Assembly: GCF_037392515.1 (NCBI RefSeq)
Contig: NC_090285.1
Location: 2,049,501 to 2,113,500, forward strand
Length of the DNA: 64,000 nucleotides
Direction of reading: 5' to 3'
Source: Haliotis asinina
Taxonomy: Eukaryota; Mollusca; Gastropoda; Lepetellida; Haliotidae
Positions 20,600-31,315 of this stretch are shown here, piece by piece. Every line of letters begins with the position of its first letter. The first letter of the stretch is position 1. The translations under genes and the position numbers were made by a program. The notes under the pieces were generated by a model that was not told the DNA's origin, did not search any database, and saw only the letters and a list, made by a program, of their open reading frames with translations.

Positions 20600-20916
20600 T
20601 GACCATGCTAAGCTTTGTTGAATAGGCATCTTAATGAAATTTGCCGATTGATTGGCCACGCTTCGAGGCACGCCACTAAACGAGACGGCTTACGTCACAA
20701 ACTGAATGAAATTGGGCTTTGGAAATGTATTTCTGTCTTATGCAACGAGGGTCTACAATCTACGAAGCACTGATAACAAATTGTATTTAAATGAAGAGGA
20801 CACTGCATTTGCATCCATATGGAGTAAATGGACACGTCAACTGAACACTTCCTCCTTGCCAGCTGTCTTCTTTAACTTAAGAATGAGAAGCTAAGAAAAG
20901 GCACTGTTAGTGTGAA

Positions 20917-20987
20917 GCATCGGTGGTCTAGTGGTAGAATACTCGCCTGCCACGCGGGTGACCCGGGTTCGATTCCCGGTCGATGCA
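20917..20987 (+). tRNA. tRNA-Gly-GCC: tRNA-Gly(GCC), unit 22
   Basis: Consensus body; tail T5-GG-T8. The Tc1 element starts 167 bp past its 3' end. Confidence 0.97.
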
Positions 20988-21154
20988 CACTCTTTTTGGT
21001 TTTTTTTGCGCCTCTGGGGGTTGAAAAAGAGGCCTCCAAACGCGTGTCTCCTGGTAAGAACACCTAGTCTGTGACGCAATGTGATTGTTGTCAGTGATGT
21101 CACGTTTCTGTGACGTCAGGACATTGTGAGGTCACAGGTGAGTCTTTCTATATA

Positions 21155-21180
21155 TAGTCTGGTTCATAATTATTGAGAAT
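21155..21180 (+). repeat. Left terminal inverted repeat of the Tc1 element
   Basis: Starts TAGTCTGGTTCATAATTA. It matches the inverse of the right end at 23 of 26 positions. Confidence 0.92.
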
Positions 21181-21252
21181 TTTTCTTCTTACTTTGAGCT
21201 ATCCTAACACCTCAACTGATTCACTGATACTTAAAACTAAGTAATGGTATAA

Positions 21253-21305
21253 GGGAGGTAACTCATCTTGGCCTACTGAGTATAGTACAATTAGAGTTAC
21301 CTCCC
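21253..21305. repeat. 12-bp inverted repeat in the transposon leader
   Basis: GGGAGGTAACTC (21253-21264) is inverted exactly as GAGTTACCTCCC (21294-21305) with a 29-nt loop, 42 bp before the transposase start. It could fold as a leader hairpin or be a tiny nested foldback element. I recall near-identical motifs (AAGGGAGATAACTC type) as common in mollusc genomes. Confidence 0.7.
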
Positions 21306-21347
21306 CTGAATTTGTAGCAGACGCCATTTTCCTCAGCACTGTCAACA

Positions 21348-22328
21348 ATGTCTGCTGAAGATAAAAGAAGGTTGATTTTTGAGTTGTGTAATCAAGGAAT
21401 TGATGATGTAAATACACTGGCAGAGAGAACAGGAACTCCTCTTTCTACTGTGTATAGGATTAGGAAGAATTTTAAAGAGGGAAAGGATTTTGGGCATCAG
21501 AAAGGAGCAGGGAGACCCAGAAAATTGGACTTCTCAGATCGCGTCCGGCTGGGAATTTTAGCGTCTAAAAAGCAAAGGGCAAGCATCTCCAACATCAGGT
21601 ATGAAATGATAGAAAGGGGATCAACAGTTGTATCAAAATCTACAGTTAGAAGAAATTTGATTGATCTTGGATGGGAGAAAAAGACTGGAATTCTTTCTCC
21701 TCTCATGAAACAAGAACATAAAGACAGGCGTATTGAGTGGTGTTTGGCACATGAAAACTTTGACTGGGAAAATGTGATTTTTACTGATGAAAGCTCAATA
21801 TGGGTATATCCCAATAATGTGAAAATATTGACAAAGTCTGCGTCAGCACCGTTGTATCGACGACCTAAATACAGCCCAAAGTTTCATCTATGGGGAGGGA
21901 TATCCTTATTAGGAACGACCCCGCTGTGTGTGTTTGAGGGAAATCTGACAAGTCAACGCTACACTAACATATTAGATAATTTTCTGCTTCCAAGTGCACA
22001 TGTGTTTTATGGAAATGACTGGATTTTGCAGCAAGATAATGATCCTAAACACACCGCAAAACATGCCAAGCAGTGGTTTCGGGAGAAAAATGTGACTGCA
22101 TTACCATTTCCTGCATATAGTCCTGACTTAAATCCCATTGAGAACATTTGGGGGATGATGAAGGAATGTGTGAATCAAAAGGGGTTGACAAAAATTGAAG
22201 ACATGAAGAGAGAAGTGGTCCGATACTGGGACAGCATAACTCACGAGACACTAACCTCTCTGATAGGAAGTATGCCTACCCGTCTTAGACTGTGCCGTGA
22301 AGCTCAAGGAGACTTGATAAAATATTAA
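21348..22328 (+). CDS. Tc1-family DD34E transposase, intact
   Basis: A 326-residue cut-and-paste transposase, near the usual Tc1 length of about 340, that would bind the terminal repeats and move the element into TA sites. Residues 1-50 look like the first helix-turn-helix of the paired-like DNA-binding region. A GRPR hook is at 55-58 and a second helix-turn-helix falls at about 62-110. The catalytic triad is visible: D147 in FTDES, D230 in LQQDNDPKHTA and E265 in SPDLNPIEN, with exactly 34 residues between the second D and E (DD34E). WGG at 182-184 and the YSPDLNPIE box are typical of the family. The start follows CAACA and is the first ATG of the frame. I see no stop or frameshift, so the protein may be active. 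No clear AATAAA follows the stop. Confidence 0.96.
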   Translation: MSAEDKRRLIFELCNQGIDDVNTLAERTGTPLSTVYRIRKNFKEGKDFGHQKGAGRPRKLDFSDRVRLGILASKKQRASISNIRYEMIERGSTVVSKSTVRRNLIDLGWEKKTGILSPLMKQEHKDRRIEWCLAHENFDWENVIFTDESSIWVYPNNVKILTKSASAPLYRRPKYSPKFHLWGGISLLGTTPLCVFEGNLTSQRYTNILDNFLLPSAHVFYGNDWILQQDNDPKHTAKHAKQWFREKNVTALPFPAYSPDLNPIENIWGMMKECVNQKGLTKIEDMKREVVRYWDSITHETLTSLIGSMPTRLRLCREAQGDLIKY

Positions 22329-22425
22329 ATTGTTACCTACACAACATGAAAAGGTCAGTTCACTTTCACAATACATTCAATTTTATCTGATTTGTTCTTG
22401 TTTAATAATATGAAATGCTTTAGCT

Positions 22426-22451
22426 ATTCTCAATAATTTTGAACCATACTG
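22426..22451 (-). repeat. Right terminal inverted repeat of the Tc1 element
   Basis: Read from the outer end it begins CAGTATGGTTCAAAATTA. It differs from the left end at positions 1, 5 and 13. The CAGT start is typical of Tc1 elements; the left end has TAGT. Confidence 0.92.
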
Positions 22452-22764
22452 TATATCAGAACGTTGGAATGAGAGAACGTGTCCATTTACATTGAAGTTG
22501 ATGTAAGGACGGAATGTTGTGCAGCTTTTAGCATTGTCCCACAGCAATCGGTGTCAGGCTGTCAATGAAGCAGTAATACCGTCAGTTCTACGTTGGATTA
22601 CACACAATATTTCACTTCACAGCATGGCTGAGATAACAGAAAGTGTCCACAGCAAATTATATATATCAACATGATGTATAGTCATGGAGTAATTCATTTG
22701 TACTTTCTTCAGTCAGAGATGAACTCGACGTTTCTCTAGCTATGTTCCTGCAGGAATAAAAAGT

Positions 22765-22836
22765 TGCGTCGGCCGGGAATCGAACCCGGATCGACTGCTT
22801 GGAAGGCAACCATGCTAACCTTTACACCACCGACGC
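22765..22836 (-). tRNA. tRNA-Gly-TCC: tRNA-Gly(TCC), unit 22
   Basis: Consensus body; flank A. Separated from its partner GCC gene by the transposon. Confidence 0.97.
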
Positions 22837-23153
22837 TGACCATGCTAAGCTTTGTTGAATAGGCATCTTAATGAAATTTGCTGATTGATTGGCCACGCTT
22901 CGAGGCACGCCACTAAACGAGACGGCTTACGTCACAAACTGAATGAAATTGGGCTTTGGAAATGTATTTCTGTCTTATGCAACGAGGGTCTACAATCTAC
23001 GAAGCACTGATAACAAATTGTATTTAAATGAAGAGGACACTGCATTTGCATCCATATGGAGTAAATGGACACGTCAACTGAACACTTCCTCCTTGCCAGC
23101 TGTCTTCTTTAACTTAAGAATGAGAAGCTAAGAAAAGGCACTGTTAGTGTGAA

Positions 23154-23224
23154 GCATCGGTGGTCTAGTGGTAGAATACTCGCCTGCCACGCGGGTGACC
23201 CGGGTTCGATTCCCGGTCGATGCA
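23154..23224 (+). tRNA. tRNA-Gly-GCC: tRNA-Gly(GCC), unit 23
   Basis: Consensus body; tail T5-GG-T8. Confidence 0.97.
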
Positions 23225-23702
23225 CACTCTTTTTGGTTTTTTTTGCGCCTCTGGGGGTTGAAAAAGAGGCCTCCAAACGCGTGTCTCCTGGTAAGAACAC
23301 CTAGTCTGTGACGCAATGTGATTGTTGTCAGTGATGTCACGTTTCTGTGACGTCAGGACATTGTGAGGTCACAGGTGAGTCTTTCTATATATATCAGAAC
23401 GTTGGAATGAGAGAACGTGTCCATTTACATTGAAGTTGATGTAAGGACGGAATGTTGTGCAGCTTTTAGCATTGTCCCACAGCAATCGGTGTCAGGCTGT
23501 CAATGAAGCAGTAATACCGTCAGTTCTACGTTGGATTACACACAATATTTCACTTCACAGCATGGCTGAGATAACAGAAAGTGTCCACAGCAAATTATAT
23601 ATATCAACATGATGTATAGTCATGGAGTAATTCATTTGTACTTTCTTCAGTCAGAGATGAACTCGACGTTTCTCTAGCTATGTTCCTGCAGGAATAAAAA
23701 GT

Positions 23703-23774
23703 TGCGTCGGCCGGGAATCGAACCCGGATCGACTGCTTGGAAGGCAACCATGCTAACCTTTACACCACCGACGC
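23703..23774 (-). tRNA. tRNA-Gly-TCC: tRNA-Gly(TCC), unit 23
   Basis: Consensus body; flank B. Confidence 0.97.
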
Positions 23775-24091
23775 TGACCATGCTAGGATTGGTTGAATAG
23801 GCATCTTAATGAAATTTGCTGATTGATTGGCCACGCTTCGAGGCACGCCACTAAACGAGACGGCTTACGTCACAAACTGAATGAAATTGGGCTTTGGAAA
23901 TGTATTTCTGTCTTATGCAACGAGGGTCTACAATCTACGAAGCACTGATAACAAATTGTATTTAAATGAAGAGGACACTGCATTTGCATCCATATGGAGT
24001 AAATGGACACGTCAACTGAACACTTCCTCCTTGCCAGCTGTCTTCTTTAACTTAAGAATGAGAAGCTAAGAAAAGGCACTGTTAGTGTGAA

Positions 24092-24162
24092 GCATCGGTG
24101 GTCTAGTGGAAGAATACTCGCCTGCCACGCGGGTGACCCGGGTTCGATTCCCGGTCGATGCA
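24092..24162 (+). tRNA. tRNA-Gly-GCC: tRNA-Gly(GCC), unit 24, T20A variant
   Basis: Same D-loop change as unit 21, three units earlier. Tail T5-GG-T8. Confidence 0.95.
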
Positions 24163-24532
24163 CACTCTTTTTGGTTTTTTTTGCGCCTCTGGGGGTTGAA
24201 AAAGAGGCCTCCAAACGCGTGTCTCCTGGTAAGAACACCTAGTCTGTGACGCAATGTGATTGTTGTCAGTGATGTCACGTTTCTGTGACGTCAGGACATT
24301 GTGAGGTCACAGGTGAGTCTTTCTATATATATCAGAACGTTGGAATGAGAGAACGTGTCCATTTACATTGAAGTTGATGTAAGGACGGAATGTTGTGCAG
24401 CTTTTAGCATTGTCCCACAACAATCGGTGTCAGGCTGTCAATGAAGCAGTAATACCGTCAGTTCTACGTGGGATTACACACAATATTTCACTTCACAGCA
24501 TGGCTGAGATAACAGAAAGTGTCCACAGCAAA

Positions 24533-24608
24533 TTATATATATCAACATGATGTATAGTCATGGAGTAATTTTATATATATCAACATGATGTATAGTCATG
24601 GAGTAATT
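24533..24608 (+). repeat. 38-bp tandem duplication in unit 24
   Basis: Same doubled segment as units 15 and 21 (24533-24570 and 24571-24608), with identical copies. Confidence 0.97.
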
Positions 24609-24678
24609 CATTTGTACTTTCTTCAGTCAGAGATGAACTCGACGTTTCTCTAGCTATGTTCCTGCAGGAATAAAAAGT

Positions 24679-24750
24679 TGCGTCGGCCGGGAATCGAACC
24701 CGGATCGACTGCTTGGAAGGCAACCATGCTAACCTTTACACCACCGACGC
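24679..24750 (-). tRNA. tRNA-Gly-TCC: tRNA-Gly(TCC), unit 24
   Basis: Consensus body; flank A. Confidence 0.97.
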
Positions 24751-25067
24751 TGACCATGCTAAGCTTTGTTGAATAGGCATCTTAATGAAATTTGCTGATT
24801 GATTGGCCACGCTTCGAGGCACGCCACTAAACGAGACGGCTTAGGTCACAAACTGAATGAAATTGGGCTTTGGAAATGTATTTCTGTCTTATGCAACGAG
24901 GGTCTACAATCTACGAAGCACTGATAACAAATTGTATTTAAATGAAGAGGACACTGCATTTGCATCCATATGGAGTAAATGGACACGTCAACTGAACACT
25001 TCCTCCTTGCCAGCTGTCTTCTTTAACTTAAGAATGAGAAGCTAAGAAAAGGCACTGTTAGTGTGAA

Positions 25068-25138
25068 GCATCGGTGGTCTAGTGGTAGAATACTCGCCTG
25101 CCACGCGGGTGACCCGGGTTCGATTCCCGGTCGATGCA
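25068..25138 (+). tRNA. tRNA-Gly-GCC: tRNA-Gly(GCC), unit 25
   Basis: Consensus body; tail T5-GGG-T7. Confidence 0.97.
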
Positions 25139-25616
25139 CACTCTTTTTGGGTTTTTTTGCGCCTCTGGGGGTTGAAAAAGAGGCCTCCAAACGCGTGTCT
25201 CCTGGTAAGAACACCTAGTCTGTGACGCAATGTGATTGTTGTCAGTGATGTCACGTTTCTGTGACGTCAGGACATTGTGAGGTCACAGGTGAGTCTTTCT
25301 ATATATATCAGAACGTTGGAATGAGAGAACGTGTCCATTTACATTGAAGTTGATGTAAGGACGGAATGTTGTGCAGCTTTTAGCATTGTCCCACAGCAAT
25401 CGGTGTCAGGCTGTCAATGAAGCAGTAATACCGTCAGTTCTACGTTGGATTACACACAATATTTCACTTCACAGCATGGCTGAGATAACAGAAAGTGTCC
25501 ACAGCAAATTATATATATCAACATGATGTATAGTCATGGAGTAATTCATTTGTACTTTCTTCAGTCAGAGATGAACTCGACGTTTCTCTAGCTATGTTCC
25601 TGCAGGAATAAAAAGT

Positions 25617-25688
25617 TGCGTCGGCCGGGAATCGAACCCGGATCGACTGCTTGGAAGGCAACCATGCTAACCTTTACACCACCGACGC
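25617..25688 (-). tRNA. tRNA-Gly-TCC: tRNA-Gly(TCC), unit 25
   Basis: Consensus body; flank A. Confidence 0.97.
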
Positions 25689-26005
25689 TGACCATGCTAA
25701 GCTTTGTTGAATAGGCATCTTAATGAAATTTGCTGATTGATTGGCCACGCTTCGAGGCACGCCACTAAACGAGACGGCTTACGTCACAAACTGAATGAAA
25801 TTGGGCTTTGGAAATGTATTTCTGTCTTATGCAACGAGGGTCTACAATCTACGAAGCACTGATAACAAATTGTATTTAAATGAAGAGGACACTGCATTTG
25901 CATCCATATGGAGTAAATGGACACGTCAACTGAACACTTCCTCCTTGCCAGCTGTCTTCTTTAACTTAAGAATGAGAAGCTAAGAAAAGGCACTGTTAGT
26001 GTGAA

Positions 26006-26076
26006 GCATCGGTGGTCTAGTGGTAGAATACTCGCCTGCCACGCGGGTGACCCGGGTTCGATTCCCGGTCGATGCA
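26006..26076 (+). tRNA. tRNA-Gly-GCC: tRNA-Gly(GCC), unit 26
   Basis: Consensus body; tail T5-GGG-T7. Confidence 0.97.
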
Positions 26077-26554
26077 CACTCTTTTTGGGTTTTTTTGCGC
26101 CTCTGGGGGTTGAAAAAGAGGCCTCCAAACGCGTGTCTCCTGGTAAGAACACCTAGTCTGTGACGCAATGTGATTGTTGTCAGTGATGTCACGTTTCTGT
26201 GACGTCAGGACATTGTGAGGTCACAGGTGAGTCTTTCTATATATATCAGAACGTTGGAATGAGAGAACGTGTCCATTTACATTGAAGTTGATGTAAGGAC
26301 GGAATGTTGTGCAGCTTTTAGCATTGTCCCACAGCAATCGGTGTCAGGCTGTCAATGAAGCAGTAATACCGTCAGTTCTACGTTGGATTACACACAATAT
26401 TTCACTTCACAGCATGGCTGAGATAACAGAAAGTGTCCACAGCAAATTATATATATCAACATGATGTATAGTCATGGAGTAATTCATTTGTACTTTCTTC
26501 AGTCAGAGATGAACTCGACGTTTCTCTAGCTATGTTCCTGCAGGAATAAAAAGT

Positions 26555-26626
26555 TGCGTCGGCCGGGAATCGAACCCGGATCGACTGCTTGGAAGGCAAC
26601 CATGCTAACCTTTACACCACCGACGC
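26555..26626 (-). tRNA. tRNA-Gly-TCC: tRNA-Gly(TCC), unit 26
   Basis: Consensus body; flank A. Confidence 0.97.
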
Positions 26627-26943
26627 TGACCATGCTAAGCTTTGTTGAATAGGCATCTTAATGAAATTTGCTGATTGATTGGCCACGCTTCGAGGCACGC
26701 CACTAAACGAGACGGCTTACGTCACAAACTGAATGAAATTGGGCTTTGGAAATGTATTTCTGTCTTATGCAACGAGGGTCTACAATCTACGAAGCACTGA
26801 TAACAAATTGTATTTAAATGAAGAGGACACTGCATTTGCATCCATATGGAGTAAATGGACACGTCAACTGAACACTTCCTCCTTGCCAGCTGTCTTCTTT
26901 AACTTAAGAATGAGAAGCTAAGAAAAGGCACTGTTAGTGTGAA

Positions 26944-27014
26944 GCATCGGTGGTCTAGTGGTAGAATACTCGCCTGCCACGCGGGTGACCCGGGTTCGAT
27001 TCCCGGTCGATGCA
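26944..27014 (+). tRNA. tRNA-Gly-GCC: tRNA-Gly(GCC), unit 27
   Basis: Consensus body; tail T5-GG-T8. Confidence 0.97.
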
Positions 27015-27492
27015 CACTCTTTTTGGTTTTTTTTGCGCCTCTGGGGGTTGAAAAAGAGGCCTCCAAACGCGTGTCTCCTGGTAAGAACACCTAGTCTGTG
27101 ACGCAATGTGATTGTTGTCAGTGATGTCACGTTTCTGTGACGTCAGGACATTGTGAGGTCACAGGTGAGTCTTTCTATATATATCAGAACGTTGGAATGA
27201 GAGAACGTGTCCATTTACATTGAAGTTGATGTAAGGACGGAATGTTGTGCAGCTTTTAGCATTGTCCCACAGCAATCGGTGTCAGGCTGTCAATGAAGCA
27301 GTAATACCGTCAGTTCTACGTTGGATTACACACAATATTTCACTTCACAGCATGGCTGAGATAACAGAAAGTGTCCACAGCAAATTATATATATCAACAT
27401 GATGTATAGTCATGGAGTAATTCATTTGTACTTTCTTCAGTCAGAGATGAACTCGACGTTTCTCTAGCTATGTTCCTGCAGGAATAAAAAGT

Positions 27493-27564
27493 TGCGTCGG
27501 CCGGGAATCGAACCCGGATCGACTGCTTGGAAGGCAACCATGCTAACCTTTACACCACCGACGC
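27493..27564 (-). tRNA. tRNA-Gly-TCC: tRNA-Gly(TCC), unit 27
   Basis: Consensus body; flank B. Confidence 0.97.
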
Positions 27565-27881
27565 TGACCATGCTAGGATTGGTTGAATAGGCATCTTAAT
27601 GAAATTTGCTGATTGATTGGCCACGCTTCGAGGCACGCCACTAAACGAGACGGCTTACGTCACAAACTGAATGAAATTGGGCTTTGGAAATGTATTTCTG
27701 TCTTATGCAACGAGGGTCTACAATCTACGAAGCACTGATAACAAATTGTATTTAAATGAAGAGGACACTGCATTTGCATCCATATGGAGTAAATGGACAC
27801 GTCAACTGAACACTTCCTCCTTGCCAGCTGTCTTCTTTAACTTAAGAATGAGAAGCTAAGAAAAGGCACTGTTAGTGTGAA

Positions 27882-27952
27882 GCATCGGTGGTCTAGTGGT
27901 AGAATACTCGCCTGCCACGCGGGTGACCCGGGTTCGATTCCCGGTCGATGCA
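27882..27952 (+). tRNA. tRNA-Gly-GCC: tRNA-Gly(GCC), unit 28
   Basis: Consensus body; tail T4-GGG-T7. Confidence 0.97.
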
Positions 27953-28429
27953 CACTCTTTTGGGTTTTTTTGCGCCTCTGGGGGTTGAAAAAGAGGCCTC
28001 CAAACGCGTGTCTCCTGGTAAGAACACCTAGTCTGTGACGCAATGTGATTGTTGTCAGTGATGTCACGTTTCTGTGACGTCAGGACATTGTGAGGTCACA
28101 GGTGAGTCTTTCTATATATATCAGAACGTTGGAATGAGAGAACGTGTCCATTTACATTGAAGTTGATGTAAGGACGGAATGTTGTGCAGCTTTTAGCATT
28201 GTCCCACAGCAATCGGTGTCAGGCTGTCAATGAAGCAGTAATACCGTCAGTTCTACGTTGGATTACACACAATATTTCACTTCACAGCATGGCTGAGATA
28301 ACAGAAAGTGTCCACAGCAAATTATATATATCAACATGATGTATAGTCATGGAGTAATTCATTTGTACTTTCTTCAGTCAGAGATGAACTCGACGTTTCT
28401 CTAGCTATGTTCCTGCAAGAATAAAAAGT

Positions 28430-28501
28430 TGCGTCGGCCGGGAATCGAACCCGGATCGACTGCTTGGAAGGCAACCATGCTAACCTTTACACCACCGACG
28501 C
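28430..28501 (-). tRNA. tRNA-Gly-TCC: tRNA-Gly(TCC), unit 28
   Basis: Consensus body; flank A; one base change just beyond its T5 stop. Confidence 0.97.
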
Positions 28502-28818
28502 TGACCATGCTAAGCTTTGTTGAATAGGCATCTTAATGAAATTTGCTGATTGATTGGCCACGCTTCGAGGCACGCCACTAAACGAGACGGCTTAGGTCAC
28601 AAACTGAATGAAATTGGGCTTTGGAAATGTATTTCTGTCTTATGCAACGAGGGTCTACAATCTACGAAGCACTGATAACAAATTGTATTTAAATGAAGAG
28701 GACACTGCATTTGCATCCATATGGAGTAAATGGACACGTCAACTGAACACTTCCTCCTTGCCAGCTGTCTTCTTTAACTTAAGAATGAGAAGCTAAGAAA
28801 AGGCACTGTTAGTGTGAA

Positions 28819-28889
28819 GCATCGGTGGTCTAGTGGTAGAATACTCGCCTGCCACGCGGGTGACCCGGGTTCGATTCCCGGTCGATGCA
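28819..28889 (+). tRNA. tRNA-Gly-GCC: tRNA-Gly(GCC), unit 29
   Basis: Consensus body; tail T5-GG-T8. Confidence 0.97.
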
Positions 28890-29367
28890 CACTCTTTTTG
28901 GTTTTTTTTGCGCCTCTGGGGGTTGAAAAAGAGGCCTCCAAACGCGTGTCTCCTGGTAAGAACACCTAGTCTGTGACGCAATGTGATTGTTGTCAGTGAT
29001 GTCACGTTTCTGTGACGTCAGGACATTGTGAGGTCACAGGTGAGTCTTTCTATATATATCAGAACGTTGGAATGAGAGAACGTGTCCATTTACATTGAAG
29101 TTGATGTAAGGACGGAATGTTGTGCAGCTTTTAGCATTGTCCCACAACAATCGGTGTCAGGCTGTCAATGAAGCAGTAATACCGTCAGTTCTACGTTGGA
29201 TTACACACAATATTTCACTTCACAGCATGGCTGAGATAACAGAAAGTGTCCACAGCAAATTATATATATCAACATGATGTATAGTCATGGAGTAATTCAT
29301 TTGTACTTTCTTCAGTCAGAGATGAACTCGACGTTTCTCTAGCTATGTTCCTGCAGGAATAAAAAGT

Positions 29368-29439
29368 TGCATCGGCCGGGAATCGAACCCGGATCGACTG
29401 CTTGGAAGGCAACCATGCTAACCTTTACACCACCGACGC
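29368..29439 (-). tRNA. tRNA-Gly-TCC: tRNA-Gly(TCC), unit 29, C70T giving G3.U70
   Basis: The base at 29371 is A instead of G, so the 3' acceptor strand reads CCGATGC and the third pair becomes G3.U70. A G3.U70 wobble with A73 is the main identity signal of alanyl-tRNA synthetase, and the anticodon here is still UCC. The rest of the body is consensus. Flank A. Confidence 0.95.
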
Positions 29440-29756
29440 TGACCATGCTAAGCTTTGTTGAATAGGCATCTTAATGAAATTTGCTGATTGATTGGCCACG
29501 CTTCGAGGCACGCCACTAAACGAGACGGCTTAGGTCACAAACTGAATGAAATTGGGCTTTGGAAATGTATTTCTGTCTTATGCAACGAGGGTCTACAATC
29601 TACGAAGCACTGATAACAAATTGTATTTAAATGAAGAGGACACTGCATTTGCATCCATATGGAGTAAATGGACACGTCAACTGAACACTTCCTCCTTGCC
29701 AGCTGTCTTCTTTAACTTAAGAATGAGAAGCTAAGAAAAGGCACTGTTAGTGTGAA

Positions 29757-29827
29757 GCATCGGTGGTCTAGTGGTAGAATACTCGCCTGCCACGCGGGTG
29801 ACCCGGGTTCGATTCCCGGTCGATGCA
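29757..29827 (+). tRNA. tRNA-Gly-GCC: tRNA-Gly(GCC), unit 30
   Basis: Consensus body; tail T5-GG-T8. Confidence 0.97.
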
Positions 29828-30305
29828 CACTCTTTTTGGTTTTTTTTGCGCCTCTGGGGGTTGAAAAAGAGGCCTCCAAACGCGTGTCTCCTGGTAAGAA
29901 CACCTAGTCTGTGACGCAATGTGATTGTTGTCAGTGATGTCACGTTTCTGTGACGTCAGGACATTGTGAGGTCACAGGTGAGTCTTTCTATATATATCAG
30001 AACGTTGGAATGAGAGAACGTGTCCATTTACATTGAAGTTGATGTAAGGACGGAATGTTGTGCAGCTTTTAGCATTGTCCCACAACAATCGGTGTCAGGC
30101 TGTCAATGAAGCAGTAATACCGTCAGTTCTACGTGGGATTACACACAATATTTCACTTCACAGCATGGCTGAGATAACAGAAAGTGTCCACAGCAAATTA
30201 TATATATCAACATGATGTATAGTCATGGAGTAATTCATTTGTACTTTCTTCAGTCAGAGATGAACTCGACGTTTCTCTAGCTATGTTCCTGCAGGAATAA
30301 AAAGT

Positions 30306-30377
30306 TGCGTCGGCCGGGAATCGAACCCGGATCGACTGCTTGGAAGGCAACCATGCTAACCTTTACACCACCGACGC
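30306..30377 (-). tRNA. tRNA-Gly-TCC: tRNA-Gly(TCC), unit 30
   Basis: Consensus body; flank A. Confidence 0.97.
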
Positions 30378-30694
30378 TGACCATGCTAAGCTTTGTTGAA
30401 TAGGCATCTTAATGAAATTTGCTGATTGATTGGCCACGCTTCGAGGCACGCCACTAAACGAGACGGCTTTGGTCACAAACTGAATGAAATTGGGCTTTGG
30501 AAATGTATTTCTGTCTTATGCAACGAGGGTCTACAATCTACGAAGCACTGATAACAAATTGTATTTAAATGAAGAGGACACTGCATTTGCATCCATATGG
30601 AGTAAATGGACACGTCAACTGAACACTTCCTCCTTGCCAGCTGTCTTCTTTAACTTAAGAATGAGAAGCTAAGAAAAGGCACTGTTAGTGTGAA

Positions 30695-30765
30695 GCATCG
30701 GTGGTCTAGTGGTAGAATACTCGCCTGCCACGCGGGTGACCCGGGTTCGATTCCCGGTCGATGCA
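30695..30765 (+). tRNA. tRNA-Gly-GCC: tRNA-Gly(GCC), unit 31
   Basis: Consensus body; tail T5-GG-T-A-T6. Confidence 0.97.
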
Positions 30766-31243
30766 CACTCTTTTTGGTATTTTTTGCGCCTCTGGGGGTT
30801 GAAAAAGAGGCCTCCAAACGCGTGTCTCCTGGTAAGAACACCTAGTCTGTGACGCAATGTGATTGTTGTCAGTGATGTCACGTTTCTGTGACGTCAGGAC
30901 ATTGTGAGGTCACAGGTGAGTCTTTCTATATATATCAGAACGTTGGAATGAGAGAACGTGTCCATTTACATTGAAGTTGATGTAAGGACGGAATGTTGTG
31001 CAGCTTTTAGCATTGTCCCACAGCAATCGGTGTCAGGCTGTCAATGAAGCAGTAATACCGTCAGTTCTACGTTGGATTACACACATTATTTCACTTCACA
31101 GCATGGCTGAGATAACAGAAAGTGTCCACAGCAAATTATATATATCAACATGATGTATAGTCATGGAGTAATTCATTTGTACTTTCTTCAGTCAGAGATG
31201 AACTCGACGTTTCTCTAGCTATGTTCCTGCAGGAATAAAAAGT

Positions 31244-31315
31244 TGCGTCGGCCGGGAATCGAACCCGGATCGACTGCTTGGAAGGCAACCATGCTAACCT
31301 TTACACCACCGACGC
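31244..31315 (-). tRNA. tRNA-Gly-TCC: tRNA-Gly(TCC), unit 31
   Basis: Consensus body; flank B. Confidence 0.97.

Larger units (their letters stand above)
21155..22451 (+). mobile_element. Tc1-type DNA transposon inserted in unit 22
   Basis: A 1297-bp element interrupts the TATATATAT tract of unit 22. The uninterrupted tract in other units has four TA steps; here three precede and two follow the element, so TA was duplicated, as Tc1/mariner elements do (TSD at 21153-21154 and 22452-22453). Removing the element and one TA restores a 938-bp unit exactly. It has 26-bp terminal inverted repeats and one open reading frame for a full-length transposase. Only one copy is present in about 68 units, which suggests a recent insertion relative to unit spread. 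It lies in the same orientation as the GCC tRNA genes. Confidence 0.97.

Noticed and set aside
21497-22251. Two - strand open frames inside the transposon
   Set aside because: They are antisense to the transposase and have no recognisable features.
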